NCBI GenBank assembly: GCA_947175425.1
Contig: CAMWMR010000016.1
Location: 1-58,165, forward strand
DNA: 58,165 nucleotides
Direction: 5' to 3'
Source of the DNA: an uncultured Porphyromonadaceae bacterium
GTDB taxonomy: Bacteria > Bacteroidota > Bacteroidia > Bacteroidales > Muribaculaceae
Shown here in pieces: positions 18,169-26,946 of the stretch. The translations under genes were made by a program, and so were the position numbers. The notes beneath the pieces were generated by a model. The model was not told the DNA's origin and made no database searches. It saw nothing but the letters and a program-made list of their open reading frames with translations. Position 1 is the stretch's first letter. Every line of letters starts with the position of its first letter.

Positions 18169-18534
18169 TTAGAAAGGAAATTCATCTTCTTGTGCCGCAG
18201 GCATTACGGGAGGCACAACACCTCCGGTGCCGGGGCCGGAAACAGGACCGGCTGCGGCTTCGGGAGCTTCCACATCGGCACGCCAGCAGCGTACTTCGGT
18301 GTACCAGCGTCCGTTGTATTCGCGCGATTCGAGATCGAAATGCATAGTCACACGCTGACCGGGAGTGAGTTGTATGCGGTCGGCATTCTCGCCGAAGCAG
18401 GTGAAGCAAATCTTGCGGGGGAACTGACCCTCCGTGTTTTCAAGTACATATTCACGCTTTTTCCATGCGTTGCCGGCTTTAGAGATACCCGACTGTTCGG
18501 GAAGTGCCTGAATGATAGTTCCTTTTATTTCCAT
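18169..18534 (-). CDS. DUF3127 domain protein (OB-fold-like)
   Basis: A 121-aa protein of the DUF3127 family. The core (MEIKGTIIQALPEQSG, WKKREYVLENTEGQFPRKICF, VTMHFDLESREYNGRWYTEVRCWR) alternates beta strands like a small OB-fold, and the disordered Gly/Pro/Ala tail ends in DEFPF, an acidic-hydrophobic tip like those of single-strand-binding proteins. A nucleic-acid role is suggested by this but is not established. I chose Met at 18534 rather than the ATG at 18582 because the promoter's -7 element is at 18577-18570, which puts transcription start at about 18562. Confidence 0.8.
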   Translation of the reverse strand: MEIKGTIIQALPEQSGISKAGNAWKKREYVLENTEGQFPRKICFTCFGENADRIQLTPGQRVTMHFDLESREYNGRWYTEVRCWRADVEAPEAAAGPVSGPGTGGVVPPVMPAAQEDEFPF

Positions 18535-18569
18535 TGAGCTTATATATATGTTTCTTTTTTTCGTAGCTA

Positions 18570-18600
18570 CAAAGGTACACATTTTTTTATTCCTTCACAA
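18570..18600 (-). promoter_or_regulatory. Promoter of the DUF3127-proS-umuDC run
   Basis: Minus-strand TTG (18600-18598), a 20-bp spacer and TACCTTTG (18577-18570) match the Bacteroidota TTTG/TAnnTTTG form. It is the only clear promoter I find upstream of six tightly spaced genes down to 13622. Confidence 0.7.
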
Positions 18601-18646
18601 GTATACTTTTCAAAATTTTTTCAGCGCTCATTTACTAAATTTTACT

Positions 18647-18654
18647 TAACTTTG
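18647..18654 (+). promoter_or_regulatory. -7 element upstream of the small unknown gene
   Basis: TAACTTTG on the plus strand, divergent from the DUF3127 promoter. No good -33 element 19-21 bp upstream. It would give a leader of about 150 nt for the gene at 18810. Confidence 0.5.
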
Positions 18655-18728
18655 CAAAGTCTATACAGAGGTATTACAACCCTGTGACAATCGCAAAAAG
18701 TTTGAAATTAATTCAATTTTAGTCAACA

Positions 18729-18748
18729 AAACCCGCTCTGACGGGTTT
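18729..18748 (+). promoter_or_regulatory. Leader hairpin upstream of the small unknown gene
   Basis: A 7-bp stem AAACCCG/CGGGTTT with a 6-nt loop lies in the untranslated leader. It is followed by TATATTG rather than a T-run, so it may be an attenuator or a stability element. Function unknown. Confidence 0.35.
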
Positions 18749-18809
18749 ATATTGCATAACGAGTGCCGGAAGGGCCGGATAATAAATTTTAACCCACCAC
18801 GACATAGCA

Positions 18810-19166
18810 ATGATTACAAGGAAAGTCATTCAAACTTTATATAAAAAATACCGCAAGCTGCCCGAGAGTCCCGACTTTCTGGACATGCCGCTTCTTTTCG
18901 ACTATGCGGCAAAACACCACAACGTGACAATCGACATGGACGGCCCGGTCGATTCTCTTGTCATCCCGAGCATAAATCCGGCCTCGCCTTTCCACCGCAT
19001 TCAGCTGGAACGCATACACGCAATAGTACCTTTCGAGGAATGGGTGGCAATAGTGCTGCACTCGTCCATAATCTTCCTCAGCCGCAACTCATCAAGGGTT
19101 AGTGTGCATGTACATACCGATCCGCCTTCGCTGTGGGAGCGCATTAAAGGCTGGTTCGGAAAATAA
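18810..19166 (+). CDS. Small conserved-looking protein of unknown function
   Basis: An 118-aa soluble protein that I do not recognise. It is helix-rich at the start (basic RKVIQTLYKKYRK), has a mixed middle (VTIDMDGPVDSLVIPSINPASPFHRIQLERI), a hydrophobic stretch (AIVLHSSIIFLS, about 86-97) too short and polar for a sure membrane helix, and an aromatic C-terminus ERIKGWFGK. There is no signal peptide. It has its own promoter-like -7 element and a terminator, so it is probably monocistronic and real. Confidence 0.6.
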   Translation: MITRKVIQTLYKKYRKLPESPDFLDMPLLFDYAAKHHNVTIDMDGPVDSLVIPSINPASPFHRIQLERIHAIVPFEEWVAIVLHSSIIFLSRNSSRVSVHVHTDPPSLWERIKGWFGK

Positions 19167-19191
19167 TCAGTATATCGGCAAAACGACGCAT

Positions 19192-19218
19192 CGGCTTCAC
19201 TCAAAGAGGCCGTTTTTT
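19192..19218 (+). terminator. Terminator after the small unknown gene
   Basis: A 7-bp stem with one wobble pair (CGGCTTC at 19192-19198 with GAGGCCG at 19206-19212), then six T at 19213-19218. Confidence 0.8.
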
Positions 19219-19257
19219 ATATCCCTGCGCCAACACATATATTCCCGGCCTGAACGC

Positions 19258-19285
19258 TTGGTTTAAAATATTTGTTGTATTTTTG
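19258..19285 (+). promoter_or_regulatory. Promoter of the BrkB-family gene
   Basis: TTG (19258-19260), a 17-bp spacer (short) and TATTTTTG (19278-19285). Transcription would begin near 19292, which rules out the ATG at 19283 as the start of the next gene. Confidence 0.5.
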
Positions 19286-19300
19286 CATTCAACAAAGTTT

Positions 19301-20677
19301 ATGAGTTCACAAAACAAAAATACAAAGTTCTCGAAGCTTCTCCAAAAACTCACGGCAACGTACGAATACGTTACAACCGGAGTTTGGAGCGACCCCCGGC
19401 GCACGTGGTGGCGAAACATTCTGCGCACTGTAAACCTGTCGGTGAATTCATTTCTCAACCGCGATATCCAGACACAGGCCTGCGCCATGACCTACCGCAC
19501 AATGCTTGCTGTAGTTCCGGCTCTGGCTCTCCTGCTGGCAATAGGACGCGGATTCGGAATGCAGCAGGTGCTACAGGATGAGCTTTTTCACATGTTCCCG
19601 GCTCAAAAAACCGCCATTGCATACTGCATGAACTTCGTCGACTCATACATGCAACAGACATCCGAAGGCATCTTCGTCGGCGTAGGCATTGTATTTCTTC
19701 TCTACACCCTCATATCACTGTTAATCAACGTAGAGGATACATTCAACTACATATGGGGGCAAAAGGAAGGCCGCAGCATATGGCGCAAAATAAGCGACTA
19801 CACGGCCATGCTGCTCATATTGCCCATTCTCATGCTGTGCGCAAGCGGCATTTCGCTGCTACTGAGCAGCACTCTCAACGCAATTTTCCACTTTGCTTTC
19901 ATGACGCCCGTTATATCGCTTCTACTCGAAGGCGCGCAGGTGCTCATGACATTCCTGTTCTTTACGGCAGTGTATATGTTCATTCCAAACACCCGGGTAA
20001 AATTCTCCAATGCATTCCTCTCGGGTGTAATAGCCGGCACAGGCTTTATGGTGCTCCAGTGGCTGTTTGTAACAGGGACACTGTACGTTACCCGATACAA
20101 CGCAATATACGGCAGTTTCGCATTTCTGCCGCTGCTCCTGCTGTGGATGCAGCTCGTGTGGGTGATATGCCTGGCAGGGGCAGTTATATGCTATTCGTCG
20201 CAAAACGTTTTCGCATTCGACCTCGACCGCGAAGTAAGCTCAATATCCGAGAATTACCGCGACAAAGTTACGCTTGCAATAACAGCCGTCATTACACTGC
20301 GGTTTATTAACGGGATGCCGCCGGCAACCGCCCGCGACCTCATGAACGAATACTCCATTCCGGCACGACTTGTAACTTCCATAACCGACCGCCTTTGCGC
20401 TGCCGGAGTATGCAGCCGCGCACTTCTGCCGGGCGACAAGGAAGTTTACGGGTTCCAGCTTGCTCTCGATCCCGGAAAACTGACAGTAGGCATGCTGATG
20501 AAAAAAATGTACAGTCTCGGAACGGCCGGCTTCATAAACGATTTCAACACAAACTTTGAACCCGTAAACGAAGCCTACAACAAAATTGCCGACGCCGTCG
20601 CAAGCGTTGCCGACGACTGCCTCATTTCCTCTCTGCCCATTAATATAACCGACAATTCCACAAACAAACCTCTATAA
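19301..20677 (+). CDS. YihY/BrkB family inner-membrane protein
   Basis: A 458-aa polytopic membrane protein of the YihY/BrkB (formerly tRNA-processing RNase BN) family. After a polar N-terminal segment it shows the family pattern [27 protein letters not shown] and at least six membrane helices between about residues 65 and 300. The conserved [22 protein letters not shown] sits in the last part. The final 150 residues form a cytoplasmic winged-helix-like domain. The transported substrate or function of the family is unsettled. The start at 19301 is chosen over 19283 from the promoter position. Confidence 0.86.
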   Translation: MSSQNKNTKFSKLLQKLTATYEYVTTGVWSDPRRTWWRNILRTVNLSVNSFLNRDIQTQACAMTYRTMLAVVPALALLLAIGRGFGMQQVLQDELFHMFPAQKTAIAYCMNFVDSYMQQTSEGIFVGVGIVFLLYTLISLLINVEDTFNYIWGQKEGRSIWRKISDYTAMLLILPILMLCASGISLLLSSTLNAIFHFAFMTPVISLLLEGAQVLMTFLFFTAVYMFIPNTRVKFSNAFLSGVIAGTGFMVLQWLFVTGTLYVTRYNAIYGSFAFLPLLLLWMQLVWVICLAGAVICYSSQNVFAFDLDREVSSISENYRDKVTLAITAVITLRFINGMPPATARDLMNEYSIPARLVTSITDRLCAAGVCSRALLPGDKEVYGFQLALDPGKLTVGMLMKKMYSLGTAGFINDFNTNFEPVNEAYNKIADAVASVADDCLISSLPINITDNSTNKPL

Positions 20678-20681
20678 CACA

Positions 20682-21056
20682 ATGAAAAAAGCAATCGCAA
20701 CAACCGCCGCTCCCGGCGCTATCGGACCCTACAGCCAGGCTATCGACACAGGCTCATTCGTTTTTGTTTCCGGCCAGATTCCCGTCGACCCCGAAACCGG
20801 TGAAATCCCCGAAGGAATTTCCGCTCAGGCAGCCCGCTCGCTCAAAAATCTCAAAGCAATATTGGAAGCCGCAGGCCTCACCACCGACAATGTTGTGAAA
20901 ACAACCGTATTCCTGGCCGATATGGCTCACTTCGCCCTTATGAACGAACAATATGCCATGGCTTTCAACGAACCATTCCCCGCTCGCTCGGCTGTTGCCG
21001 TAAAAGATTTACCAAAAGGCGTTCTTGTTGAAATTGAAGCCATTGCAGTGCGTTAA
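20682..21056 (+). CDS. ridA: RidA family enamine/imine deaminase
   Basis: Hydrolyses reactive enamines and imines (for example 2-aminoacrylate) released by PLP enzymes. The 124-aa length is typical. Signature features are [10 protein letters not shown] at the N-terminus, [13 protein letters not shown], the active-site Arg in FPARSAVAV near residue 105, and the C-terminal VEIEAIAV with the conserved Glu. It lies 4 bp after the BrkB-family gene, probably in the same transcript. Confidence 0.93.
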   Translation: MKKAIATTAAPGAIGPYSQAIDTGSFVFVSGQIPVDPETGEIPEGISAQAARSLKNLKAILEAAGLTTDNVVKTTVFLADMAHFALMNEQYAMAFNEPFPARSAVAVKDLPKGVLVEIEAIAVR

Positions 21057-21077
21057 ACCATTTCTTTGAATACTCCG

Positions 21078-21109
21078 TTTGGATTGCTGACGTTTTTTTG
21101 CTAATTTTG
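21078..21109 (+). promoter_or_regulatory. Promoter of purL
   Basis: TTTG (21078-21081), a 20-bp spacer and TAATTTTG (21102-21109) match the Bacteroidota consensus. Transcription would start near 21117, about 18 nt before the ATG. Confidence 0.85.
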
Positions 21110-21134
21110 CGCAAAAATCAACGTTTCCTTCCCG

Positions 21135-24100
21135 ATGGTAATATTTTTCCGCAGCGGTGATTCCACAGCATACGCAGTCGACACCGACCACGTTTTTAAT
21201 TCTAACGAACTTGAACGTCTATCGTGGCTTTTCGGCCGCGCCGAAGCTCTACCCGCAGGGCAAACCCTGACCGGTAAATTCATAGGGCCTCGAAAAGAAA
21301 TGATTTCGCCCTGGAGCACAAATGCCGTTGAGATTACTCAGAATATGGGACTCACCGGCATTTCTCGTATTGAAAAGCTATGTGCCGCTCCGGCCGATGC
21401 CGAATACGACCCCATGTTGCAACGCATTTACGAAGACCCCGCATCCGACATTTTCGAAACAGATGCAAAAGCTGAACCGGCTCGCAACATCGAAAATATC
21501 CATGAGTACAACATCGCCGAAGGGCTCGCATTGAGCCAAGAAGAGGAAGAGTACCTCGAAGGCCTGGCTAAACGCCTCGGCCGACCGCTCACCGACAGCG
21601 AAGTATTCGGATTCTCGCAAGTAAACTCGGAACACTGCCGTCACAAAATTTTCAACGGCACATTCATAATCGACGGCGTGGAAAAACCCTCCACACTGTT
21701 CAAACTCATTAAAGAAACCAGCAAGGCAAGTCCCGCCCGGCTCGTTTCGGCCTACAAGGACAACGTGGCTTTCATGGCCGGCCCCGACATCTGGCAGTTC
21801 GCGCCCGAAGAAGCCGACAAACCCTCTTTCTTCAATCTCAAACTTATACCCTCCGTCCTTTCGCTGAAAGCGGAAACCCACAACTTCCCCACAACCGTAG
21901 AACCTTTCAACGGCGCCGCTACCGGCAGTGGCGGTGAAATCCGCGACCGCCTCGGCGGAGGACGTGCAAGCCTCCCCATTGCCGGCACTGCCGTATACAT
22001 GACGTCGTACCCCCGCCTCGCGCCTCACACATGGGGCGATGCCGTGCAGGAACGCAAATGGCTGTACCACTCCCCTGCCGACATTCTTGTAAAAGCCTCA
22101 AACGGAGCAAGCGATTTCGGAAACAAATTCGGCCAACCGCTCATCTGCGGTTCTCTGCTCACCTTCGAGCACAACGAGAACAATGAAACATGGGGTTACG
22201 ACAAGGTTATTATGCTTGCAGGCGGCGTTGGCTATGCAAACGCCAAGCACGCAATCAAAGAAGAACCAAAACCCGGTCAGGCCGTTGCTCTTGCCGGAGG
22301 CGACAACTACCGAATCGGAATGGGCGGTGGCGCAGTTTCTTCGGTTGATACCGGCCGCTATGCAGGCGCTATCGAACTCAACGCCGTACAGCGCGCAAAT
22401 CCCGAAATGCAAAAACGCGTGGCGAATCTTGTCCGCGCTCTTGCCGAAAGCGACAACAACCCCATTGTTTCAATCCACGACCATGGCGCAGGAGGACACC
22501 TCAACGCATTGAGCGAGCTCATTGAAACCACAGGCGGTAAAATAAACATCGATGCACTCCCTATAGGCGACCCCACACTTTCCGACCGTGAAATAATTGG
22601 CAACGAAAGTCAGGAACGCATGGGCTTCCTCATAGCACCCGAGGACATTCCACTGGTGGAACGAATCGCACAACGCGAACGCGCACCCCTATATATAGTA
22701 GGTGAAACAACCGACGATCATCGCCTTAATTTCGCCCGCAAAGAAGGCACTGCGGCAATAGACCTCGCCGTTGATGACATGCTCGGCAATCCGCCCAAAA
22801 CTATTATTCGCGACAACACCGAAGAAACCGCCTTCAGCGCTCCCGAATACTCGCAGGAAGCAATTCCTCAATACATATCCGATGTTCTTTCGCTGGAAGC
22901 CGTAGCCTGCAAGGACTGGCTCACAAACAAAGTGGACCGCAGCGTAACCGGACGCGTGGCACAACAGCAGTGCGTTGGCAAACTCCAGCTGCCGTTGAGC
23001 GACTGCGGCATCGTAGCACTCGATTATCAGGGACATCGCGGCATTGCAACATCAATCGGCCACGCACCGACGGTTGCCATGAGCAATCCTGCGGCAGCCT
23101 CGCGCCTTGCAATTGCCGAAGCTCTTACAAACCTTGCAGGTGCAAATCTGCGCAAAGGAATGTCATCCATAGCCCTCAGCGCAAACTGGATGTGGCCGTG
23201 CAAGAATCCCGGACAGGACGCCGCACTGTATTCGGCCGTTGAAGCCTGCTCCGAATTTGCCATTGCCCTCAACCTCAAAATACCCACCGGCAAGGACAGC
23301 CTTTCGATGACTCAAAAATACTCCGACGGCACAAAAGTAACCGCTCCCGGCACCGTAATTATATCGGCATCCGGCGAAGTGGACGATATTCGCGCCACCG
23401 TTGAACCCGTAGTCATCAACACATCGCGCTCGTCGCTTTACTACATCGACTTCAGCAACATGCCAATGGCTCTCGGCGGCTCGGCTCTTGCACAGACATT
23501 GGGCAAAGTCGGAGGTGCAACTCCCGATGTAGAACCCAAATACTTTGGCAAAGCATTTGCCACTGTGCAGAAACTTGTAGCCGACGGCCTGCTCCTGTCG
23601 ATGCACGATGTAAGCGCCGGAGGTCTTGTCACCACAATGCTCGAAATGTGTTTCTCCAACACCAAAGGTGGCCTTAATTTCTACACCGACGGGTTCAAAC
23701 TCATCAACGAAACCGACCTTGTTAAAATTCTCTTTGCCGAGAATCCGGCCGTTGTGGTACAGATTGACGACACAAAGATTCGCCGCGCCGAACGCATCCT
23801 CAACGATGCCGGCTTGCGTTACTTCCCCATCGCTTCGCCTTCACGCGAAAACGTGCTCACAATTTCGCACAACGATACCGTGCATCTCGTTTCCGTTCCG
23901 GCCATGAGGAAAGTATGGTTCGAACCGTCGTACCTGCTCGATACCATGCAGACCGCTCCCGAATGTGCACAAGCGCGCCGCGACAATCTGGGCGAGCAGC
24001 CTCTTGTCTACAAATTCCGCCGCAACTACGACGGCTCATACGCATCGCGCGGACTGCGCATGGTGCGCCGACGCCGCTCGGGAATTACTGCCGCCATTAT

Positions 24101-24857
24101 CCGCGAAAAAGGCGTGAACGGCGACCGCGAAATGGCATTCTCGCTGCATCTTGCAGGATTCGATGTTAAGGACGTTCACATGACCGACCTCACCTCGGGA
24201 CGTGAAACTCTCGACGACGTGAACATGATTGTATTCTGCGGCGGATTCTCCAACAGCGACGTTCTCGGCTCGGCCAAAGGCTGGGCAGGCGGATTCAAAT
24301 GGAACGAAACCGCAGCCGAAACTTTGCGTCGCTTCTACGCCCGTCCCGACACCATGAGCCTCGGCGTGTGCAACGGTTGCCAGCTTATGATTGAGCTCAA
24401 CCTGCTGGGAGCCGAACCTTGCGAGGACGGCACTCCGGCTGTAGAAATGAGGCACAATCTTTCGGGCAAATTCGAAAGCGAATTTGTCGGCATGGCCGTA
24501 CCTTCAAACAAAAGCGTTATGTTCGGTCCTCTGTCGCGCACACAGGGCGGTATATGGGTGGCACACGGCGAAGGACGCTTCCACTTTAACCGTCCGCTCG
24601 AGGAAACCGGCCTGCAGGTAGTGGCACGCTACGCCTACGACAGCTACCCGGCAAATCCCAACGGAAGCCCCAAAGCCATTGCCGGTCTTGCCTCGGCCGA
24701 CGGACGTCATCTCGCAATAATGCCGCACCTGGAACGAGCCATATTCCCCTGGCAATGGGCATGGTATCCCATGAACCGCCGCACCGACGAAGTTGCCATG
24801 TGGCTCGATGCTTTTGTGAATGCACGCAAATGGATTGCACGCAATATAAAAGGCTGA
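21135..24857 (+). CDS. purL: Phosphoribosylformylglycinamidine synthase (large, single-chain)
   Basis: Fourth step of purine synthesis: FGAR + Gln + ATP to FGAM. At 1240 aa it is the long form that fuses PurS-like, synthetase and glutaminase parts. The synthetase domains show VNSEHCRHKIFNG near residue 170, ETHNFPTTVEPFNGAATGSGGEIRD, and the second-half repeat GKDSLSMT and MHDVSAGGL. The glutaminase domain carries nucleophile Cys1079 (VCNGCQLM) and the His-Glu pair in MPHLER near the end. It has its own consensus promoter. I saw no purine riboswitch in the short leader. Confidence 0.97.
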   Translation: MVIFFRSGDSTAYAVDTDHVFNSNELERLSWLFGRAEALPAGQTLTGKFIGPRKEMISPWSTNAVEITQNMGLTGISRIEKLCAAPADAEYDPMLQRIYEDPASDIFETDAKAEPARNIENIHEYNIAEGLALSQEEEEYLEGLAKRLGRPLTDSEVFGFSQVNSEHCRHKIFNGTFIIDGVEKPSTLFKLIKETSKASPARLVSAYKDNVAFMAGPDIWQFAPEEADKPSFFNLKLIPSVLSLKAETHNFPTTVEPFNGAATGSGGEIRDRLGGGRASLPIAGTAVYMTSYPRLAPHTWGDAVQERKWLYHSPADILVKASNGASDFGNKFGQPLICGSLLTFEHNENNETWGYDKVIMLAGGVGYANAKHAIKEEPKPGQAVALAGGDNYRIGMGGGAVSSVDTGRYAGAIELNAVQRANPEMQKRVANLVRALAESDNNPIVSIHDHGAGGHLNALSELIETTGGKINIDALPIGDPTLSDREIIGNESQERMGFLIAPEDIPLVERIAQRERAPLYIVGETTDDHRLNFARKEGTAAIDLAVDDMLGNPPKTIIRDNTEETAFSAPEYSQEAIPQYISDVLSLEAVACKDWLTNKVDRSVTGRVAQQQCVGKLQLPLSDCGIVALDYQGHRGIATSIGHAPTVAMSNPAAASRLAIAEALTNLAGANLRKGMSSIALSANWMWPCKNPGQDAALYSAVEACSEFAIALNLKIPTGKDSLSMTQKYSDGTKVTAPGTVIISASGEVDDIRATVEPVVINTSRSSLYYIDFSNMPMALGGSALAQTLGKVGGATPDVEPKYFGKAFATVQKLVADGLLLSMHDVSAGGLVTTMLEMCFSNTKGGLNFYTDGFKLINETDLVKILFAENPAVVVQIDDTKIRRAERILNDAGLRYFPIASPSRENVLTISHNDTVHLVSVPAMRKVWFEPSYLLDTMQTAPECAQARRDNLGEQPLVYKFRRNYDGSYASRGLRMVRRRRSGITAAIIREKGVNGDREMAFSLHLAGFDVKDVHMTDLTSGRETLDDVNMIVFCGGFSNSDVLGSAKGWAGGFKWNETAAETLRRFYARPDTMSLGVCNGCQLMIELNLLGAEPCEDGTPAVEMRHNLSGKFESEFVGMAVPSNKSVMFGPLSRTQGGIWVAHGEGRFHFNRPLEETGLQVVARYAYDSYPANPNGSPKAIAGLASADGRHLAIMPHLERAIFPWQWAWYPMNRRTDEVAMWLDAFVNARKWIARNIKG

Positions 24858-24916
24858 CACCCGCAGGCTTTAATAAGAAATTTTAACGCATAAGCAAGCC
24901 TTCCGCAATACAATTG

Positions 24917-24948
24917 TTTGATTATCTGTAAAAAAATAATTACTTTTG
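24917..24948 (+). promoter_or_regulatory. Promoter of the etfBA-acyl-CoA dehydrogenase operon
   Basis: TTTG (24917-24920), exactly 20 bp, then TACTTTTG (24941-24948). Confidence 0.85.
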
Positions 24949-24996
24949 CGGTCTTGAATCAGAAATATATTTTAATAATTATAAAATAACGTATTT

Positions 24997-25869
24997 ATGA
25001 GTTTGAACATCATTGTGCTTGCCAAGCAGGTTCCCGACACCCGCAACGTAGGCAAGGATGCCATGAAGGAAGACGGCACTATAAATCGTGCCGCCCTGCC
25101 TGCGATATTCAATCCCGAGGACCTAAATGCCCTTGAGCAGGCTCTCAGGCTCAAAGAAACTCATCCCGGCACTACCGTAACCATGCTCACCATGGGACTT
25201 CCGCGAGCTGCCGAAGTTATCCGCGAGGCTATCTACCGCGGTGCCGACGGCGGCATCGTTCTCACCGACCGTGCTCTTGGCGGTGCCGACACACTGGCAA
25301 CCTCCTACTCCTTGGCACAGGCCGTTAAAAAATTCGGTAAAGTGGATCTTATTCTCGGCGGCCGTCAGGCTATCGACGGCGACACCGCTCAGGTAGGTCC
25401 CCAGATTGCCGAAAAACTCGGCATTCCCCAGGTTACTTATGCCGAAGAAATTCTTGGTGTGGAAAACGGACGCATAACCGTTAAACGTCGCCTCGAACAC
25501 GGCGTGGAAAAAGTTGTTGCTCCGCTTCCCTGCGTTGTTACAGTTAACGGCAGCGCTGCCGAATGCCGTCCCCGTAACGCAAAACGTGTTATGAAGTACA
25601 AACGCGCACTCTCCACTTCGGAAGCCGCAAAACTCGACGAAGCCGCAGCTGCACTGTACGCTGCCAAGCCCGAGCTCAACATTGCCGAATGGAGTGCCGC
25701 TTTTGTGGAAGCCGACCCCGAACAGATTGGTCTTGCCGGCTCGCCCACAAAAGTAAAAGCTATCGAAAACGTTGTGTTCACAGCCAAGGAAAGCCGCAAG
25801 CTCGAAAACAACGACGCTCAGATTGAAGAACTCGTTAAAGAACTTATTGCCAACCACACTATCGGCTAA
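24997..25869 (+). CDS. etfB: Electron transfer flavoprotein, beta subunit
   Basis: The small subunit of the heterodimeric electron carrier that accepts electrons from acyl-CoA dehydrogenase. The 290-aa protein begins with the family's IIVLAKQVPDT and contains FNPEDLNALEQALRLKE, the nucleotide-binding GADGGIVLTDRALGGADTLATSYSLA, and GRQAIDGDTAQVGPQIAE. The AMP-binding region then leads into ECRPRNAKRVMKYKRA. It is slightly longer than the roughly 255-aa housekeeping form. etfA and an acyl-CoA dehydrogenase gene follow, so all three should work as one redox unit. Confidence 0.95.
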   Translation: MSLNIIVLAKQVPDTRNVGKDAMKEDGTINRAALPAIFNPEDLNALEQALRLKETHPGTTVTMLTMGLPRAAEVIREAIYRGADGGIVLTDRALGGADTLATSYSLAQAVKKFGKVDLILGGRQAIDGDTAQVGPQIAEKLGIPQVTYAEEILGVENGRITVKRRLEHGVEKVVAPLPCVVTVNGSAAECRPRNAKRVMKYKRALSTSEAAKLDEAAAALYAAKPELNIAEWSAAFVEADPEQIGLAGSPTKVKAIENVVFTAKESRKLENNDAQIEELVKELIANHTIG

Positions 25870-25905
25870 TGCAGCCCCTTCACCTTTTTATTCTCGAAAA
25901 CAGCT

Positions 25906-26934
25906 ATGGCAGATAAAAACAACCTCATAGTATACTGCGAATTCGACGAAGGCCGCATTGCCGACGTCAGCCTCGAACTCCTCACCAAAGGACGCGTTCT
26001 TGCCAACCGTCTCGGTGTGAAACTCGAAGCTATCGCCATAGGCGACAAGCTCGACGGAGTGGAAGACCAGGTATTCCCCTACGGTGTCGACACTCTTTAC
26101 AAAGTTGCCGACGAACGTCTGTTTCCCTATACTTCCAACCCCCACGCAGCAATCCTTATAAAGCTTTTCCGCGAAATCGAACCTCAGGTATGCCTCATGG
26201 GCGCCACCTGCATCGGTCGTGACCTCGGTCCCCGCGTCAGCTCGTGCCTCCACAGCGGCCTTACCGCCGACTGTACAGCCCTCGAAATCGGCGACCACAA
26301 GGACCCCAAAACCGGAAAAGAATACACCGACCTTCTTTATCAGATTCGCCCCGCTTTTGGCGGTAACATCGTTGCGACAATCGTTAACCCCGACTGCCGC
26401 CCCCAGATGGCAACCGTACGCGAAGGCGTTATGAAAAAAGAAATTTTCGACGAAAACCACAAAGGCGAAATTATTGAACTCGACGCAAAAAAATATGTCG
26501 ACGACACCGATTTCGTTGTTGAAATAATCGACCGCCACATCGAAAAATCAAAAGTCAACATCAAAAACTCCCCCATTATCGTTGCAGGAGGTTACGGCGT
26601 TGGCTCTAAAGAAAACTTCCAGCTTCTCTTCGACCTCGCCAATACCCTTGGCGGCGAAGTAGGCGCTTCCCGTGCCGCTGTCGATGCCGGTTTCATTGAA
26701 CACGAACGCCAAATCGGTCAGACAGGCGTTACCGTTCGTCCCAAGCTCTATATCGCTTGCGGTATTTCGGGTCAGATCCAGCACATTGCCGGTATGCAGG
26801 AGAGCTCTATTATCATCTCCATCAACAACGACCCCAACGCACCCATCAACACCATCGCCGACTATGTAATTACCGGCGACATGGAAGAAGTGGTGCCCAA
26901 ACTCATAAAATATTACAAGAAAAACTCCAAGTAA
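25906..26934 (+). CDS. etfA: Electron transfer flavoprotein, alpha subunit
   Basis: FAD-binding partner of EtfB, 342 aa. The N-terminal domain is followed by the C-terminal FAD domain with the signature GGYGVGSKENFQLLFDLANTLG, GASRAAVDAGFIEHERQIGQTG, VRPKLYIACGISGQIQH and SINNDPNAPI. It begins 36 bp after etfB and ends 12 bp before the acyl-CoA dehydrogenase gene. No extra ferredoxin domain is present that would mark a bifurcating or quinone-linked form, so the electron sink cannot be told from here. Confidence 0.95.
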   Translation: MADKNNLIVYCEFDEGRIADVSLELLTKGRVLANRLGVKLEAIAIGDKLDGVEDQVFPYGVDTLYKVADERLFPYTSNPHAAILIKLFREIEPQVCLMGATCIGRDLGPRVSSCLHSGLTADCTALEIGDHKDPKTGKEYTDLLYQIRPAFGGNIVATIVNPDCRPQMATVREGVMKKEIFDENHKGEIIELDAKKYVDDTDFVVEIIDRHIEKSKVNIKNSPIIVAGGYGVGSKENFQLLFDLANTLGGEVGASRAAVDAGFIEHERQIGQTGVTVRPKLYIACGISGQIQHIAGMQESSIIISINNDPNAPINTIADYVITGDMEEVVPKLIKYYKKNSK

Positions 26935-26946
26935 GCCCCTACTATC

